A stretch of DNA of 64,000 nt from PFJX01 sp040751755. Lineage in GTDB: Bacteria; Pseudomonadota; Gammaproteobacteria; Burkholderiales; Thiobacillaceae. Position 1 is the first letter of the stretch, and each line of letters begins with the position of its first letter. A program made the position numbers and the translations under genes. This document shows positions 11,532-20,132 of this stretch, in pieces. The notes beneath the pieces were generated by a model, which searched no databases, was not told where the DNA came from, and saw only the letters and a program-made list of their open reading frames with translations. The DNA lies in NCBI GenBank assembly GCA_040751755.1, contig JBFMHC010000031.1:10503-74502 (forward strand). Direction: 5' to 3'.

Positions 11532-13723
11532 GCGTCGCCTCCCGAGGATGCGACATCCAGTTCAGCGCGGCCGAGCAGGAAGCCGGCGCCCAGGGCGGAC
11601 TGGTCGAGGATGGCCGGGCGGAAGCCGGCGGATTCGCCGAGCACCGTCGACACCCCGACGTGCGCGCCGACGCCCGCGCGGATGCCGGCATCGGCGAGGC
11701 ACAGCTCGAACGCGGTGTGCGCCGGCTTGTGCAGCTCGACCAGGCGGCGCGCGCAGTCCAGCTGCGCCTCGTCCAGGCTGGCCACCAGGGTGACGCTGAA
11801 GCGGTGGGCGAAGTCGTCGAAGGCGGCGATCTCACGGGGTTGCGGCGCGCCGGACCCGCCGGCCGCCGCGTGGTCCTTGTCCTCGCCGATCCAGCCGCCG
11901 ACGCGGAAGCCGGCGCCGAGCACCGCCTGGCCGGCCTGCGCCTTGGCGTTGCCCACCACGCCGCCGCCGCGTACGCGGAACTGTTCGATGAGGACGACCC
12001 GGCCGCCGCCGGTGAGGATCTCCAGCATGCGCGTGAGGCTGGGCACGGTGCCGCGCGTGCGGAACAGCGGCACCGCCTCGGCGATCAGGGCGCGTCGCAC
12101 GACGTCCGGCCAGCACGGGTCCAGGGCCAGGCCGAAGAAGCCGGCGAGCCAGTCCAGGGCGGGGCTGGTGCGCGGGTCGAGCAGGCGGTGCCGCTGTGCT
12201 GCGACGTCGCGCCATTCGTCCAGCATGGCCGCCATGGGCATCAGGTAGCGGAACAGGAAGTCGCGCGGACCGGGCTGGTTCCACAGCGTGCGCGGCAGCT
12301 TGGCGAGCAGGCCGTGGCCCGGGTACTCGGCGCGCGCCGAGAGCAGCCTGGGGGTCTTGCCGCGGCTGCCGGAGAGTTCGAACACCAGCCACAGGTAGCG
12401 GCCGGGCGGCACCCTCAGCGGCGCGTCGAAGCGCGCGTAGCCCTCGGGGGGCGGTGCCGAGAGGGGCGGCGGGGAGGGGTCGCGGTACAGGGGCTGGGGC
12501 GCCGCCTCGGGGTCGGCGAGGGCCTGCAGCCAGACCATGCCGGAGAGCAGGGGGGTGGCACCGGCCTCGGCGATGTCGGTCAGCTTCTCGCCATATGGCG
12601 CGGTGCGGGCGATGGCATCCGGGTAGTCGAGGGTGTCGCTGCTGAAGGCGCGGAAGCGGACGGCGGTGCCGCGCGGGATGCAGGCCTCCACCAGCAGGCG
12701 GCCCCAGGTCGACTGGTCATGGCCGCTGTCCAGGGCGCAGCCGTGCACGCGGCCGAAGCAGAGGTACTGCGTGGGCGCCGGGGCGGCCAGGCGCGGGCCG
12801 AGGGCGCTCCAGTAGACCACCCCGCCGTCGCTCGCCCGCTCGATGCTGCGGCCGTCGTAGCCGGGTGCCGAGAGGCTGGGCAGGGGTGCGGTGCAATCAC
12901 CCCGGACGCGCAGGCGGACGAAGTCCTCGCCGGGGCGGCGGGACAGGGTGAGGGTGGCGCCGAGGTCCGGGTCCTCCGGGGCGCAGGCGAGGTCGCCGCA
13001 ATGGGCAAGCGGCAGACGCGCCGCGCCTTCGTGCAGCGGCTGGATGGCCGCGTCGGGCTGGCCGGCGTCGCACAGCACCCAGGCGAGCAGGCCGCCGTCG
13101 CCGGCCTTGGTCACGGCCAGACGGCTGGCCCCGGCCACGGCCGGCCAGCCGCTGGGCTCGGGCGCCTCGCACGGCGTGACGCGCCAGGTGCTGCCGTCCG
13201 CCAGCAGCACGAACACGGTCCCGTCATGGGCGGCGAGGTCGAGGGGCGCGCTGGCGAAGTCGATGCGGCGGGCGAATTCCTGCTGCCAAAGGTCGATCAG
13301 CCACACCGCCTTGGCGTCGGCATCGGCGACGTAGAGGTGGTCGCGTGCGTCCGCGGCAAGGGCGAGCGGGCGCCGCATCGATGCGCCAGCGCCGACCTGG
13401 CCGGCGGCCTCGGTGGCGGCGGCGGTAATGGGGAAGGGGCGCGCCGGGTTGTCGTGGACGCCCACGCCGCCGCCGTTCCGCCACGGCACCTGCTCCAGGA
13501 GGGCCTGCTCTGGCAGGGGATGGAAGAGTCGGCAGTGGCGGTCGAAGGCCATGCCGGCGTGGCCGCCGATCTCCGCGCTGGCGGTGCCGCCCTGGCCGGG
13601 TGCCGTGGTCAGGGTGACCACATCGTCGCGCAAGGCGGTGTCCTCGAAGCCGCAGCGCAGCCACAGCGCGCGGCCGTGGAGGAGCAGGGTTCCCGAGTCG
13701 GTGGCGAGGCGCATGTTCAGCAT
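11528..13723 (-). CDS. Baseplate/tail protein, gpI-like C-terminus with propeller-like N-terminus (Pvc12-like)
   Basis: A 731-aa protein. The N-terminal two-thirds contain repeated segments of the NHL/beta-propeller type (for example RPLALAADARDHLYVADADAKAVWLIDL). The C-terminal third matches the phage P2 gpI-like tail protein family of eCIS loci: it begins around GHGLLAKLPRTLW, FLFRYLMPMAAMLDEW, and continues through SPALDWLAGFFGLALDP and RTRGTVPSLTRMLEILTG. These proteins form part of the baseplate wedge and bind fibres. Start ATG 13723 overlaps the gpJ-like gene by 7 nt. The propeller may present a binding surface, which is an inference. Confidence 0.85.
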   Translation of the reverse strand: MLNMRLATDSGTLLLHGRALWLRCGFEDTALRDDVVTLTTAPGQGGTASAEIGGHAGMAFDRHCRLFHPLPEQALLEQVPWRNGGGVGVHDNPARPFPITAAATEAAGQVGAGASMRRPLALAADARDHLYVADADAKAVWLIDLWQQEFARRIDFASAPLDLAAHDGTVFVLLADGSTWRVTPCEAPEPSGWPAVAGASRLAVTKAGDGGLLAWVLCDAGQPDAAIQPLHEGAARLPLAHCGDLACAPEDPDLGATLTLSRRPGEDFVRLRVRGDCTAPLPSLSAPGYDGRSIERASDGGVVYWSALGPRLAAPAPTQYLCFGRVHGCALDSGHDQSTWGRLLVEACIPRGTAVRFRAFSSDTLDYPDAIARTAPYGEKLTDIAEAGATPLLSGMVWLQALADPEAAPQPLYRDPSPPPLSAPPPEGYARFDAPLRVPPGRYLWLVFELSGSRGKTPRLLSARAEYPGHGLLAKLPRTLWNQPGPRDFLFRYLMPMAAMLDEWRDVAAQRHRLLDPRTSPALDWLAGFFGLALDPCWPDVVRRALIAEAVPLFRTRGTVPSLTRMLEILTGGGRVVLIEQFRVRGGGVVGNAKAQAGQAVLGAGFRVGGWIGEDKDHAAAGGSGAPQPREIAAFDDFAHRFSVTLVASLDEAQLDCARRLVELHKPAHTAFELCLADAGIRAGVGAHVGVSTVLGESAGFRPAILDQSALGAGFLLGRAELDVASSGGDA

Positions 13724-15966
13724 TCGCTGCGCAGGGCCGGGATCGGCACCGGCGGGGTGGCGGGCGGCGGCACGATGTCCTGGCCGGGTGGCGGCGGTGC
13801 GGCGCCATCCGCCAGCGCCGCCACCACGGTGATGCCGGCGACCGTGGGGACCTCCCAGTCGGCCATGCCCACCAGTTCGCGTTCCACCCAGTGCGCCGCG
13901 TCGGCACCGGGCTCGCGCGCCTCCTCCGCGAGGCGCAGCGCCGCAATGAATTCGACGCCTTCGGCCTGCATCGCCACGCCCTCCAGCTCGCGCGCCCGCA
14001 CCGGGCGGCCCAGCGGCCAGCCGGCGCCGTCCGGGCCATAGGGCGGCAACGGCGCGAGGTATTGGCGCAGCAGCAGGTCAACCCAGTCGCGCACGGCGTC
14101 AAGTCCGTAGCCGTCCTTGACCTTCACCGCCAGGCTGATGGCCAGGCGTCGGTAGGTGGGGGGGATGACGTGCAGCTCGGTGGTGACCAGGCGCGCCCGC
14201 TCCAGCCAGGCGCAGACCCGGGCGAGCTGGAAGTTGTCCGGGGTGGGCGAGTTGGGGTGTGCCGGGTCGCGCGCAGGCCACACCACCACGCCGACGTTGC
14301 CTGGCTTGTAGCTGCGGCTGGGGGCATGGAACAGCGGCATGCACTCGGCGCGGCCGATGCCGGCGCCGGGGGTCTCGCGCGCCAGGTCGGCGAAATCGTC
14401 CTTCGCCACCGCGCGCCGGTTGTGGCGCAGTTCCGTCGGGATGCGCGCCAGCGCGGCCTCGATGCTCTCGCCGTCCAACCCGCCTTCGGCGGCGAGGGGG
14501 TTGGCGAGCTTCAGGTCCTCGCCAGGGCGGGTGAGCGGGGCGGCCGGCTGGCGTTCGGGCAGGGGCGCCAGCTTCGCGATCGCGCCGGCCGGCACGTTGC
14601 CCTGCGCGCCGCCGTCCCAGCGGTAGCCGGTGACGCGGATGCGCTCGCCCGGCTGCGGGAAGCGCCAGTCGCCGAAACGGACCGTGCCGGCCTCGGCGTC
14701 GACGGTGAAGTGGCGGTCGTCGCGGTCGCTGGCGTCGAAGTCGTCCACCTGCCGCCATTCCTGCCAGACCCCGGCCTCCTCGACCTGCAGGCGCACCGGG
14801 TGGCGCGCGTCGGTGAGGAGCGGCGCGTAGGCGAGCTGGAACACCTGGCCGGGCTGGCCGATGCCGCTGCCCAGCAGTTCCGGTGCGGCCTCCACCGCCT
14901 GTTCGCAGGTGAGGGCGTTGAGGGTGATGAGACGCGTGGCGCCGATGCGGCTGCCGTCGCCGCGCCAGACGCGCAGCCAGAACCAGACCTGCGCGGCGCG
15001 CGGGTCGTCGAGCACGGGCGGGAAGTCGCCGCTGCCCGCGAGCTCGGGATCGGTCTCGGGCACGCCCAGCACGCTGCTGTCCGCGGGCAGTTCGACGCGC
15101 ACCACCCCCTGGCGGGAAAAGCCGCCGCTGCTGTCGCCGGCCACGCGCAGGGCCGTGTAGGCGGGGCGTCCCTTGCCGTCCGGCCCGGCCAGCGAGGCCT
15201 GCCAGTGCAGGGTGGGCGGCGCGCCGGGGCCGCACTCGGACGCGGTGTCGATGTCCGGATAGGCCGGCGCGGGCACATAGCCGATGGAGAGCGGGATGGC
15301 GCGTCCGTCCGCGTTTTTGAGGGTGATGGCGGGGTCCTTGAGCACGGCGATCCAGACGCAGGCGTCGACGGTGTCGGCGAAGTCCACAGGGCCGGAGCTG
15401 CCGTCCGGTTCGAGCAGGACGCTGTCGTAGGGCGCCACGGCGGCGACCTGGGCGTCGGCGCGCTTGACCGCGTCGATGCGCGCCTGCAGGGAGGTGCGCA
15501 GTTCCGGGTCGAGTCCGTCCAGGTAGTCGTCCAGTTCCGCCGCCGGGTCGGCGAGGACCGGCTTGCGTGCCAGGCTGACGCAGTCGAGCGGCCAGATCAC
15601 CGCGTCCTGGGCGATGCTGAACACCACCTTGCCGGCCTTGGCCTGGTCGCCTGCGTAGATCTGGGCGCCAGGCACCTCGCCGGGCCTGGCCTTGCGCTGG
15701 CAGCGCAGCAGGGCCGTGGCCGAGCGGGCCGGGCGCATGGGCAGGCCGAGCAGTTTGAGCCAGGCGATGCGCGTCGCCTCGGGGATCTGGTTCAAGCGGA
15801 ACTGCAGGCCCTCGCCCAGGTAGGCGAACAGCTGCAGCAGGGTGATGCCGGGATCGGATTCGTTGTGGTCGGTCCATGCCGGGTTGTAGACCGGGATGCG
15901 GTCGCGCAGCTCGGCGAACAGCTCTTCGAAGGCGCGGTCGTCGAGGATGGGGGCGATCAGCGGCAT
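13717..15966 (-). CDS. Baseplate wedge protein, gpJ-like (Pvc11-like)
   Basis: A 749-aa protein. Start chosen at MPLIAPILDDRAFEELF (ATG 15966) because this is the typical N-terminus of putative baseplate assembly proteins; the longer frame overlaps the gp25 gene. The N-terminal stretch YNPAWTDHNESDPGITLLQLFAYLGE is characteristic of the gpJ/Pvc11 family (P2 gpJ, T4 gp6 relatives), and the C-terminus ends in a short proline-rich tail. Such proteins make the iris-like ring that links hub and sheath initiation. It lies directly after the gp25-like gene, as in Pvc and Afp loci. Confidence 0.9.
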   Translation of the reverse strand: MPLIAPILDDRAFEELFAELRDRIPVYNPAWTDHNESDPGITLLQLFAYLGEGLQFRLNQIPEATRIAWLKLLGLPMRPARSATALLRCQRKARPGEVPGAQIYAGDQAKAGKVVFSIAQDAVIWPLDCVSLARKPVLADPAAELDDYLDGLDPELRTSLQARIDAVKRADAQVAAVAPYDSVLLEPDGSSGPVDFADTVDACVWIAVLKDPAITLKNADGRAIPLSIGYVPAPAYPDIDTASECGPGAPPTLHWQASLAGPDGKGRPAYTALRVAGDSSGGFSRQGVVRVELPADSSVLGVPETDPELAGSGDFPPVLDDPRAAQVWFWLRVWRGDGSRIGATRLITLNALTCEQAVEAAPELLGSGIGQPGQVFQLAYAPLLTDARHPVRLQVEEAGVWQEWRQVDDFDASDRDDRHFTVDAEAGTVRFGDWRFPQPGERIRVTGYRWDGGAQGNVPAGAIAKLAPLPERQPAAPLTRPGEDLKLANPLAAEGGLDGESIEAALARIPTELRHNRRAVAKDDFADLARETPGAGIGRAECMPLFHAPSRSYKPGNVGVVVWPARDPAHPNSPTPDNFQLARVCAWLERARLVTTELHVIPPTYRRLAISLAVKVKDGYGLDAVRDWVDLLLRQYLAPLPPYGPDGAGWPLGRPVRARELEGVAMQAEGVEFIAALRLAEEAREPGADAAHWVERELVGMADWEVPTVAGITVVAALADGAAPPPPGQDIVPPPATPPVPIPALRSEC

Positions 15967-15985
15967 GGCAGGGCTCCGGCGGCGT

Positions 15986-16393
15986 TCATGACGACTGCTC
16001 CAGATAGAAGGGGTAGACCAGGATGTCCTGGCGGCCGTCCAGGACGTGGGCATAGCGGATCTCGATCAGCACCATGGCGGGGTCCTCGCCCACGCCGACG
16101 TTGACGTCGAGCAGCCGGATGCGCGGCTCCCAGCGTTCCAGGGCCTTGCGTACCTCGCGCTCGATGGCGGCACGGGTGGCGACGCTGTTGGGGGCCATCA
16201 GCCAGCGCGACAGGCCGCAGCCGAAGTCCGGGCGCATGACGCGCTCCCCCTGTTCCGTGTCGAGGATGGTGAAGATGGACTGACGCACCTTTTCCGGCCC
16301 CGAGGCGAGGCGCAGACGGCCGGAGGCGTCCGGACCGAGGGGCTGGCCGAGGCCGGCGCCGAGGCGCTCGTAGCGCTTGCCGGCGGCGCTCAT
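15986..16393 (-). CDS. gp25-like baseplate protein (Pvc9-like)
   Basis: A 135-aa protein starting at ATG 16393 in an ATGA overlap with the preceding gene. It carries the gp25/lysozyme-like baseplate fold signature: QSIFTILDTEQGERVMRP followed by DFGCGL, then EREVRKALERWEPRI and a C-terminal EIRYAH segment. In contractile machines gp25 nucleates sheath polymerisation at the baseplate. Length and position before the gpJ-like gene are typical. Confidence 0.92.
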   Translation of the reverse strand: MSAAGKRYERLGAGLGQPLGPDASGRLRLASGPEKVRQSIFTILDTEQGERVMRPDFGCGLSRWLMAPNSVATRAAIEREVRKALERWEPRIRLLDVNVGVGEDPAMVLIEIRYAHVLDGRQDILVYPFYLEQSS

Positions 16394-18183
16394 GCCCTGG
16401 CCTCCGCGGTGCGCCGTGCCGGCGTGACCGGGGTCTCGTAGACCAACGGCGTGCCTACCGGGGGCGGCGTGATCGTGCCGTCGGCCGCCGGCTGCAGGGC
16501 GGCGGCGTCGCCGAAGGCCTGGTCGATCGGCCCGAGGGCGTTGTTGGAGAAGGCGCCGAGGTCGACCGGGTCGCCGTTGCCGGTCCCATCCCGGATGGTG
16601 TCGGCGAGGCTGGCGCCCAGGAGGGCGTTGAGCTGGTCCGCGGTCTGGTCGACGCCGCCGACCTTGACCGCGAAATCGACGTCCAGATCGACGCCGGGCG
16701 GCGTGACGGCGAGCGCGGCGTCGACCCCGGCCGAGGCGGAGATGGACGGCGGGATGCAGAAGCGGAACACGAGCAGGAACCAGAGCTGGAACAGGAACAC
16801 CACGATGGGCAGGAACAGGTTCAGCACGAACAGGGCGATGAGGGTGATGAGGGGGATGGAGAAGCTGCAGATCGCCTCGCCGCCCATCTCGCCGCCGCTG
16901 GCGGTCATGCCGCCGGACTTCGGCTTCATCTGCTGCGGCTGCACGAAGCGGATCGGCGACAGGCGGCCACGGGGACGGCTGGCGGCCTGGGCGGCGAGTT
17001 CGCGCAGGTCGGGCATCTTGATGGTGATGGGCCGGTTGGCCGCGCCCAGCACGTCGAAGGGCGCGGCGACGCGGTAGGGCTCGCTGGAGTGGCTCCAGGT
17101 GAGCGGGCCGGTGCAGTCCGGGGTCTTGCCGGCGCGCCCGGGGCAGGCGTGGTGGGCGCGCACGAAGCAGCGCACCTCGTAGGTGGCCTGGTCGTCGAAA
17201 CGGGCCGCGCCGCTGGCGTCGTGCGCCAGGTCCTGGGTTGGGACGGTGCCGTAGTAGAGGGTGCGGCCGGCGGCGTCGTGGTCCTGCTCGCGCGGGTCGG
17301 GCACCAGGACGAACAGGGGGTAGGTCCGCTCGCCCGAGGTGACGTCGGCGGTCTGCGCCGCCGCATCGGCGAGGTGGCGCCATTCGCCCCAGGTGCGGCT
17401 GGGCTTGCCCGACTCGGTGTGCGGGAACCAGCCGTCGACCTCGACGCGGATGCCGTGGCTGTCGTACCAGTGGTGAAGACGCGTGCGTTCCGCGCTCAGT
17501 TCGGCCTGGCGCGTGGCAAGCAGGGTGGGCCAGTCGGCCGCGCCGGCGTCTCGCGCCAGGCTGGCCTGCTTGGCGGCGGCGTTGGCGCGCAGGGTGGCAT
17601 CGAGTTGCGGGTCGTGGGCGGTCGCCTCCAGGTTCAGGAGTTCGAGCAGATCGGCCTCCAGCCTGCGGCTGGTGGCGGCCTGCTCGGTGACCGTCTGCGG
17701 GTCCATGCCGGATGGCAGCACGCTCCGCCGGCGGCGCACCACGAAGCCGGCCTGGCACACCTGGCGGCGGTCGACGGCCGGGAAGCCCGGGGCCTCGCAA
17801 TGCAGTTCGCAGGTCACCAGGTAGTGGCGGTCGTGCGTGGGTTGGTACAGCTTGCGCAGGTCGCTGGGGGCGAGGCGCGCGCGGAAGACGTCCGGGCCGG
17901 TCGTGGGCTTCCCGCTCGCGTCCAGCTTCAGGAAGGTGGCGAGCTTGCCGGCCATGCCGCTCCTGGCGCTGACGAGGTCGTAGTTGTTGACCACGTCGAT
18001 GACCGGGTCGTACTTCAGCGAATGTTGTGGCTTGGCGAGGAACGCGGCGATGAAGTCGTCGCCCGCGAACTTCTGGATTGCCGGACGGCTGCCGCGGCCG
18101 TCCTGCGGATCGCCCGGGCGCGGCCAGCGATACCAGGGGCCGGCCAGGCACCAGGCGTGGCGGGGCGCGGCGGCCGCTACCAT
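16390..18183 (-). CDS. eCIS-associated protein with a hydrophobic membrane-like segment (597 aa)
   Basis: Start chosen at ATG 18183, which overlaps the spike gene stop (ATGGTAG); upstream in-frame codons lie inside that gene. The first 430 residues are soluble, with an Arg/Ala/Leu-rich middle and several Cys/His near positions 330-400. Residues about 437-480 are intensely hydrophobic (ITLIALFVLNLFLPIV, then FLFQLWFLLVF), long enough for one or two membrane passes, followed by about 115 mostly acidic residues. No family is recognised. A membrane-type segment encoded among baseplate genes is unusual for a freely released particle. Streptomyces CIS loci encode a membrane protein, CisA, and an analogous anchoring or firing role is possible, but I see no sequence evidence of homology. 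Confidence 0.78.
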   Translation of the reverse strand: MVAAAAPRHAWCLAGPWYRWPRPGDPQDGRGSRPAIQKFAGDDFIAAFLAKPQHSLKYDPVIDVVNNYDLVSARSGMAGKLATFLKLDASGKPTTGPDVFRARLAPSDLRKLYQPTHDRHYLVTCELHCEAPGFPAVDRRQVCQAGFVVRRRRSVLPSGMDPQTVTEQAATSRRLEADLLELLNLEATAHDPQLDATLRANAAAKQASLARDAGAADWPTLLATRQAELSAERTRLHHWYDSHGIRVEVDGWFPHTESGKPSRTWGEWRHLADAAAQTADVTSGERTYPLFVLVPDPREQDHDAAGRTLYYGTVPTQDLAHDASGAARFDDQATYEVRCFVRAHHACPGRAGKTPDCTGPLTWSHSSEPYRVAAPFDVLGAANRPITIKMPDLRELAAQAASRPRGRLSPIRFVQPQQMKPKSGGMTASGGEMGGEAICSFSIPLITLIALFVLNLFLPIVVFLFQLWFLLVFRFCIPPSISASAGVDAALAVTPPGVDLDVDFAVKVGGVDQTADQLNALLGASLADTIRDGTGNGDPVDLGAFSNNALGPIDQAFGDAAALQPAADGTITPPPVGTPLVYETPVTPARRTAEARA

Positions 18184-18848
18184 ACGTTGCCCGCCCCTGG
18201 CGTGTAGCTGGGCGAGACCACGCCGGTGGAGGCGATCAGCGTGGTGCACTGCACGATGCCGTCGCAGTTCACCACCGGCGCGTGCACGTTGACGGCGGAG
18301 GCGTTGACCTCGACCGTGGCGTTGGCGGTGATGGTGACCTGGCCGGCGATGTTCATGACGATCTTGCAGCCGTTGCTGTGCTCAAGCGTGACCTCCTGGC
18401 TGGCGTCGTCCAGCACCAGCCTGTGGCCGGACCGCATCCTGACGGTGACCTTGCTCGCGCCCTCGGTGTCGTCGAACTGCAGCAGGCTGCCGGAACGCGT
18501 TTTCAGGGTGCGCAGGTTGTTGGCGGCCTGCGCCTCTTCCGGCAGGCTGGCGCGACCGTTCCAGCAGGCGCCGACGATGTAGGGGCGGGACGGGTCGCCG
18601 GCCTCGAACGCCACCACCACCTGGCTGTCCACTTCGGGCAGGATATCCAGGCCCTGGTCGTTGTCGGCATAAGGCGTGAGCAGCGTGGCCCAGGCGGTGA
18701 CCGACCCGCCGGCGGCGCCGAAGGAGGGGAACCGGACCTTGATGCGGCCCTTGCCGTCCGGGTCGACCAGATCGGACACCAGCGCGGGATAGAGGCCGAA
18801 CCAGCGCGGTCCCTCGCCGTCCGGGCGCATGCGCGGATCGCCGTTCAT
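18177..18848 (-). CDS. Spike protein, gpV-like (C-terminal half of Pvc8-type spike)
   Basis: A 223-aa protein resembling the phage baseplate assembly protein V/gp5 OB-fold and needle. Features are LVDPDGKGRIKVRFPSF, WATLLTPYAD, LPEVDSQVVVAFEAGDPSRPYIVG, and then beta-helical repeats (VTITANATVEVNASAVNVHAP) building the needle. In Pvc/Afp particles one protein (Pvc8) joins hub and spike; here the gpD-like half is a separate gene overlapping this one by 4 nt. No PAAR tip gene was found nearby. Confidence 0.9.
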   Translation of the reverse strand: MNGDPRMRPDGEGPRWFGLYPALVSDLVDPDGKGRIKVRFPSFGAAGGSVTAWATLLTPYADNDQGLDILPEVDSQVVVAFEAGDPSRPYIVGACWNGRASLPEEAQAANNLRTLKTRSGSLLQFDDTEGASKVTVRMRSGHRLVLDDASQEVTLEHSNGCKIVMNIAGQVTITANATVEVNASAVNVHAPVVNCDGIVQCTTLIASTGVVSPSYTPGAGNVW

Positions 18849-19942
18849 GCGCCGCTCCCGATCCAGGCACGCTCCGCCTCGAAATGCGTGCGATAGCCGT
18901 GCGTGAGGTCGAAGCGGTGGCGGACGCGGGTGACGTAGTAACCCTCGCCCTCGAACATCGGCCCGACCCGTTCCAGGCGCAGCAGGCTGCCGACGCCGAG
19001 CGAGGGGGTGCCGTCGGCGACGCCGGCGACGGTGACGAAGCGCCGCGCCCGCGTCAGCATCGCCGCGCGCGCCAGCGACGCGGCCTGCCGGCCGTCGAGC
19101 GGCACCTCGCGGGTGCGGTGGCTGTCGCGGCCGGCGCCGAAGGCGCGTTCCAGCACCTCCACGCCATGGCGGCTGCCCTGCGCCTCGGCCGTCACGACGT
19201 CGGCCCCGGCCTCCTCGTCGATGCCGTCCCTGCTGCCGTCGTCATAACCGCCGACGCGCACCGCGCCGCGCTGGTGCGCGAGGTCCGCGGCGATGCGCGC
19301 CTCGATCAGGTTGTTGCCCTGGATCAGGGTGATGCGGCTGCCCTGGCGCTGAGCGCGACCGGCCATGTGCAGGCCGTCATCCGAGACCCAGACGTCGGCC
19401 GCCAGGCGCCGCGCGCGCTCGCGCAGGAAGGCGAGGTCGCTCTGGTTCCATTGCTGCACCACGGCATGCGTGGGGCCGTCGACGGCGACCTGTGCGGCAA
19501 GGCCGTGCCGGGCGGCGATCTCCCGCACCAGGTCGGCATCGCTCACCGATTCATAGGTCTTGAAACGGCGCGTGAGCCGCAGCTCCATGAGCCGGTCCTC
19601 GGCCAGGCAGTCGACCTCGGGCGCGCGCCCCTGCCGCATCTCCAGCACCAGGCTGCTGACCTTGCCCTTGAACACCGGGGCGCGGGCGTCGCTGGGGCCC
19701 ATGGACACGCTGAGTTCGCTGCCGAAGTCGAGCACCTGGCCGTCCAGCCAGTTCAGGCCCTCGGCCGTCGCGCCCGCACGCGGGCCGATGGCGACGAGGG
19801 TGAAGTGCAGGCGTTTCATGCCCTCGATGTCCTCCTCCATGCTGAGGCTTGCCAGGTCCCGCGCCAGTTCGGGCCGCGCGCGGCCGCCCACCTGGATCTC
19901 CGGCAGGGTGGCGGACTGGAGGGGCGGGGCCTGGTAGGGCAT
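18845..19942 (-). CDS. Hub protein, phage late control gpD-like (N-terminal half of Pvc8-type spike)
   Basis: A 365-aa protein of the gpD/VgrG-N hub family. Typical stretches are KGKVSSLVLEM, DRLMELRLTRRFKTYESVSDADLVREIA, VQQWNQSDLAFLRERARRL and EGEGYYVTRVRHRFDLTHGY near the C-terminus. The trimer of such proteins forms the bridge from the tube to the central spike. Start ATG 19942 lies 9 nt after the DUF5908 gene, and the end overlaps the gpV-like gene, so the two proteins are probably made together. Confidence 0.9.
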   Translation of the reverse strand: MPYQAPPLQSATLPEIQVGGRARPELARDLASLSMEEDIEGMKRLHFTLVAIGPRAGATAEGLNWLDGQVLDFGSELSVSMGPSDARAPVFKGKVSSLVLEMRQGRAPEVDCLAEDRLMELRLTRRFKTYESVSDADLVREIAARHGLAAQVAVDGPTHAVVQQWNQSDLAFLRERARRLAADVWVSDDGLHMAGRAQRQGSRITLIQGNNLIEARIAADLAHQRGAVRVGGYDDGSRDGIDEEAGADVVTAEAQGSRHGVEVLERAFGAGRDSHRTREVPLDGRQAASLARAAMLTRARRFVTVAGVADGTPSLGVGSLLRLERVGPMFEGEGYYVTRVRHRFDLTHGYRTHFEAERAWIGSGA

Positions 19943-19951
19943 GTCCGTGCC

Positions 19952-20119
19952 TCAATCGTCGAAGCCGAAGGCGGCGGTGCGCGCGGCCAGCTGCTGCACC
20001 AGCCGCTGCTGGTCGCGCCATGATTCGATCTCCGCCTGCGGCTCGGGGCGCGGCGACTCGCCGGGCGCGCTGCCATCCACCTCGACCTGCGCCTCCACTT
20101 CGTTGATGTGCACGGGCAT
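19952..20119 (-). CDS. Small DUF5908-family eCIS protein (55 aa)
   Basis: A 55-residue gene that is easy to miss. ATG 20119 has GGAGG five bases upstream. It begins MPVHINEVEAQVEVDG and ends in an acidic/Gln-rich helix (WRDQQRLVQQLAARTAAFGFDD less its first residues). Small proteins beginning with this pattern are the DUF5908 family found between hub genes in many eCIS loci. Spacing to both neighbours is about 10 nt, so it is co-translated with the hub. Function unknown; a hub assembly or spike-associated role is likely. Confidence 0.82.
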   Translation of the reverse strand: MPVHINEVEAQVEVDGSAPGESPRPEPQAEIESWRDQQRLVQQLAARTAAFGFDD

Positions 20120-20132
20120 GGCGGTCCTCCCT

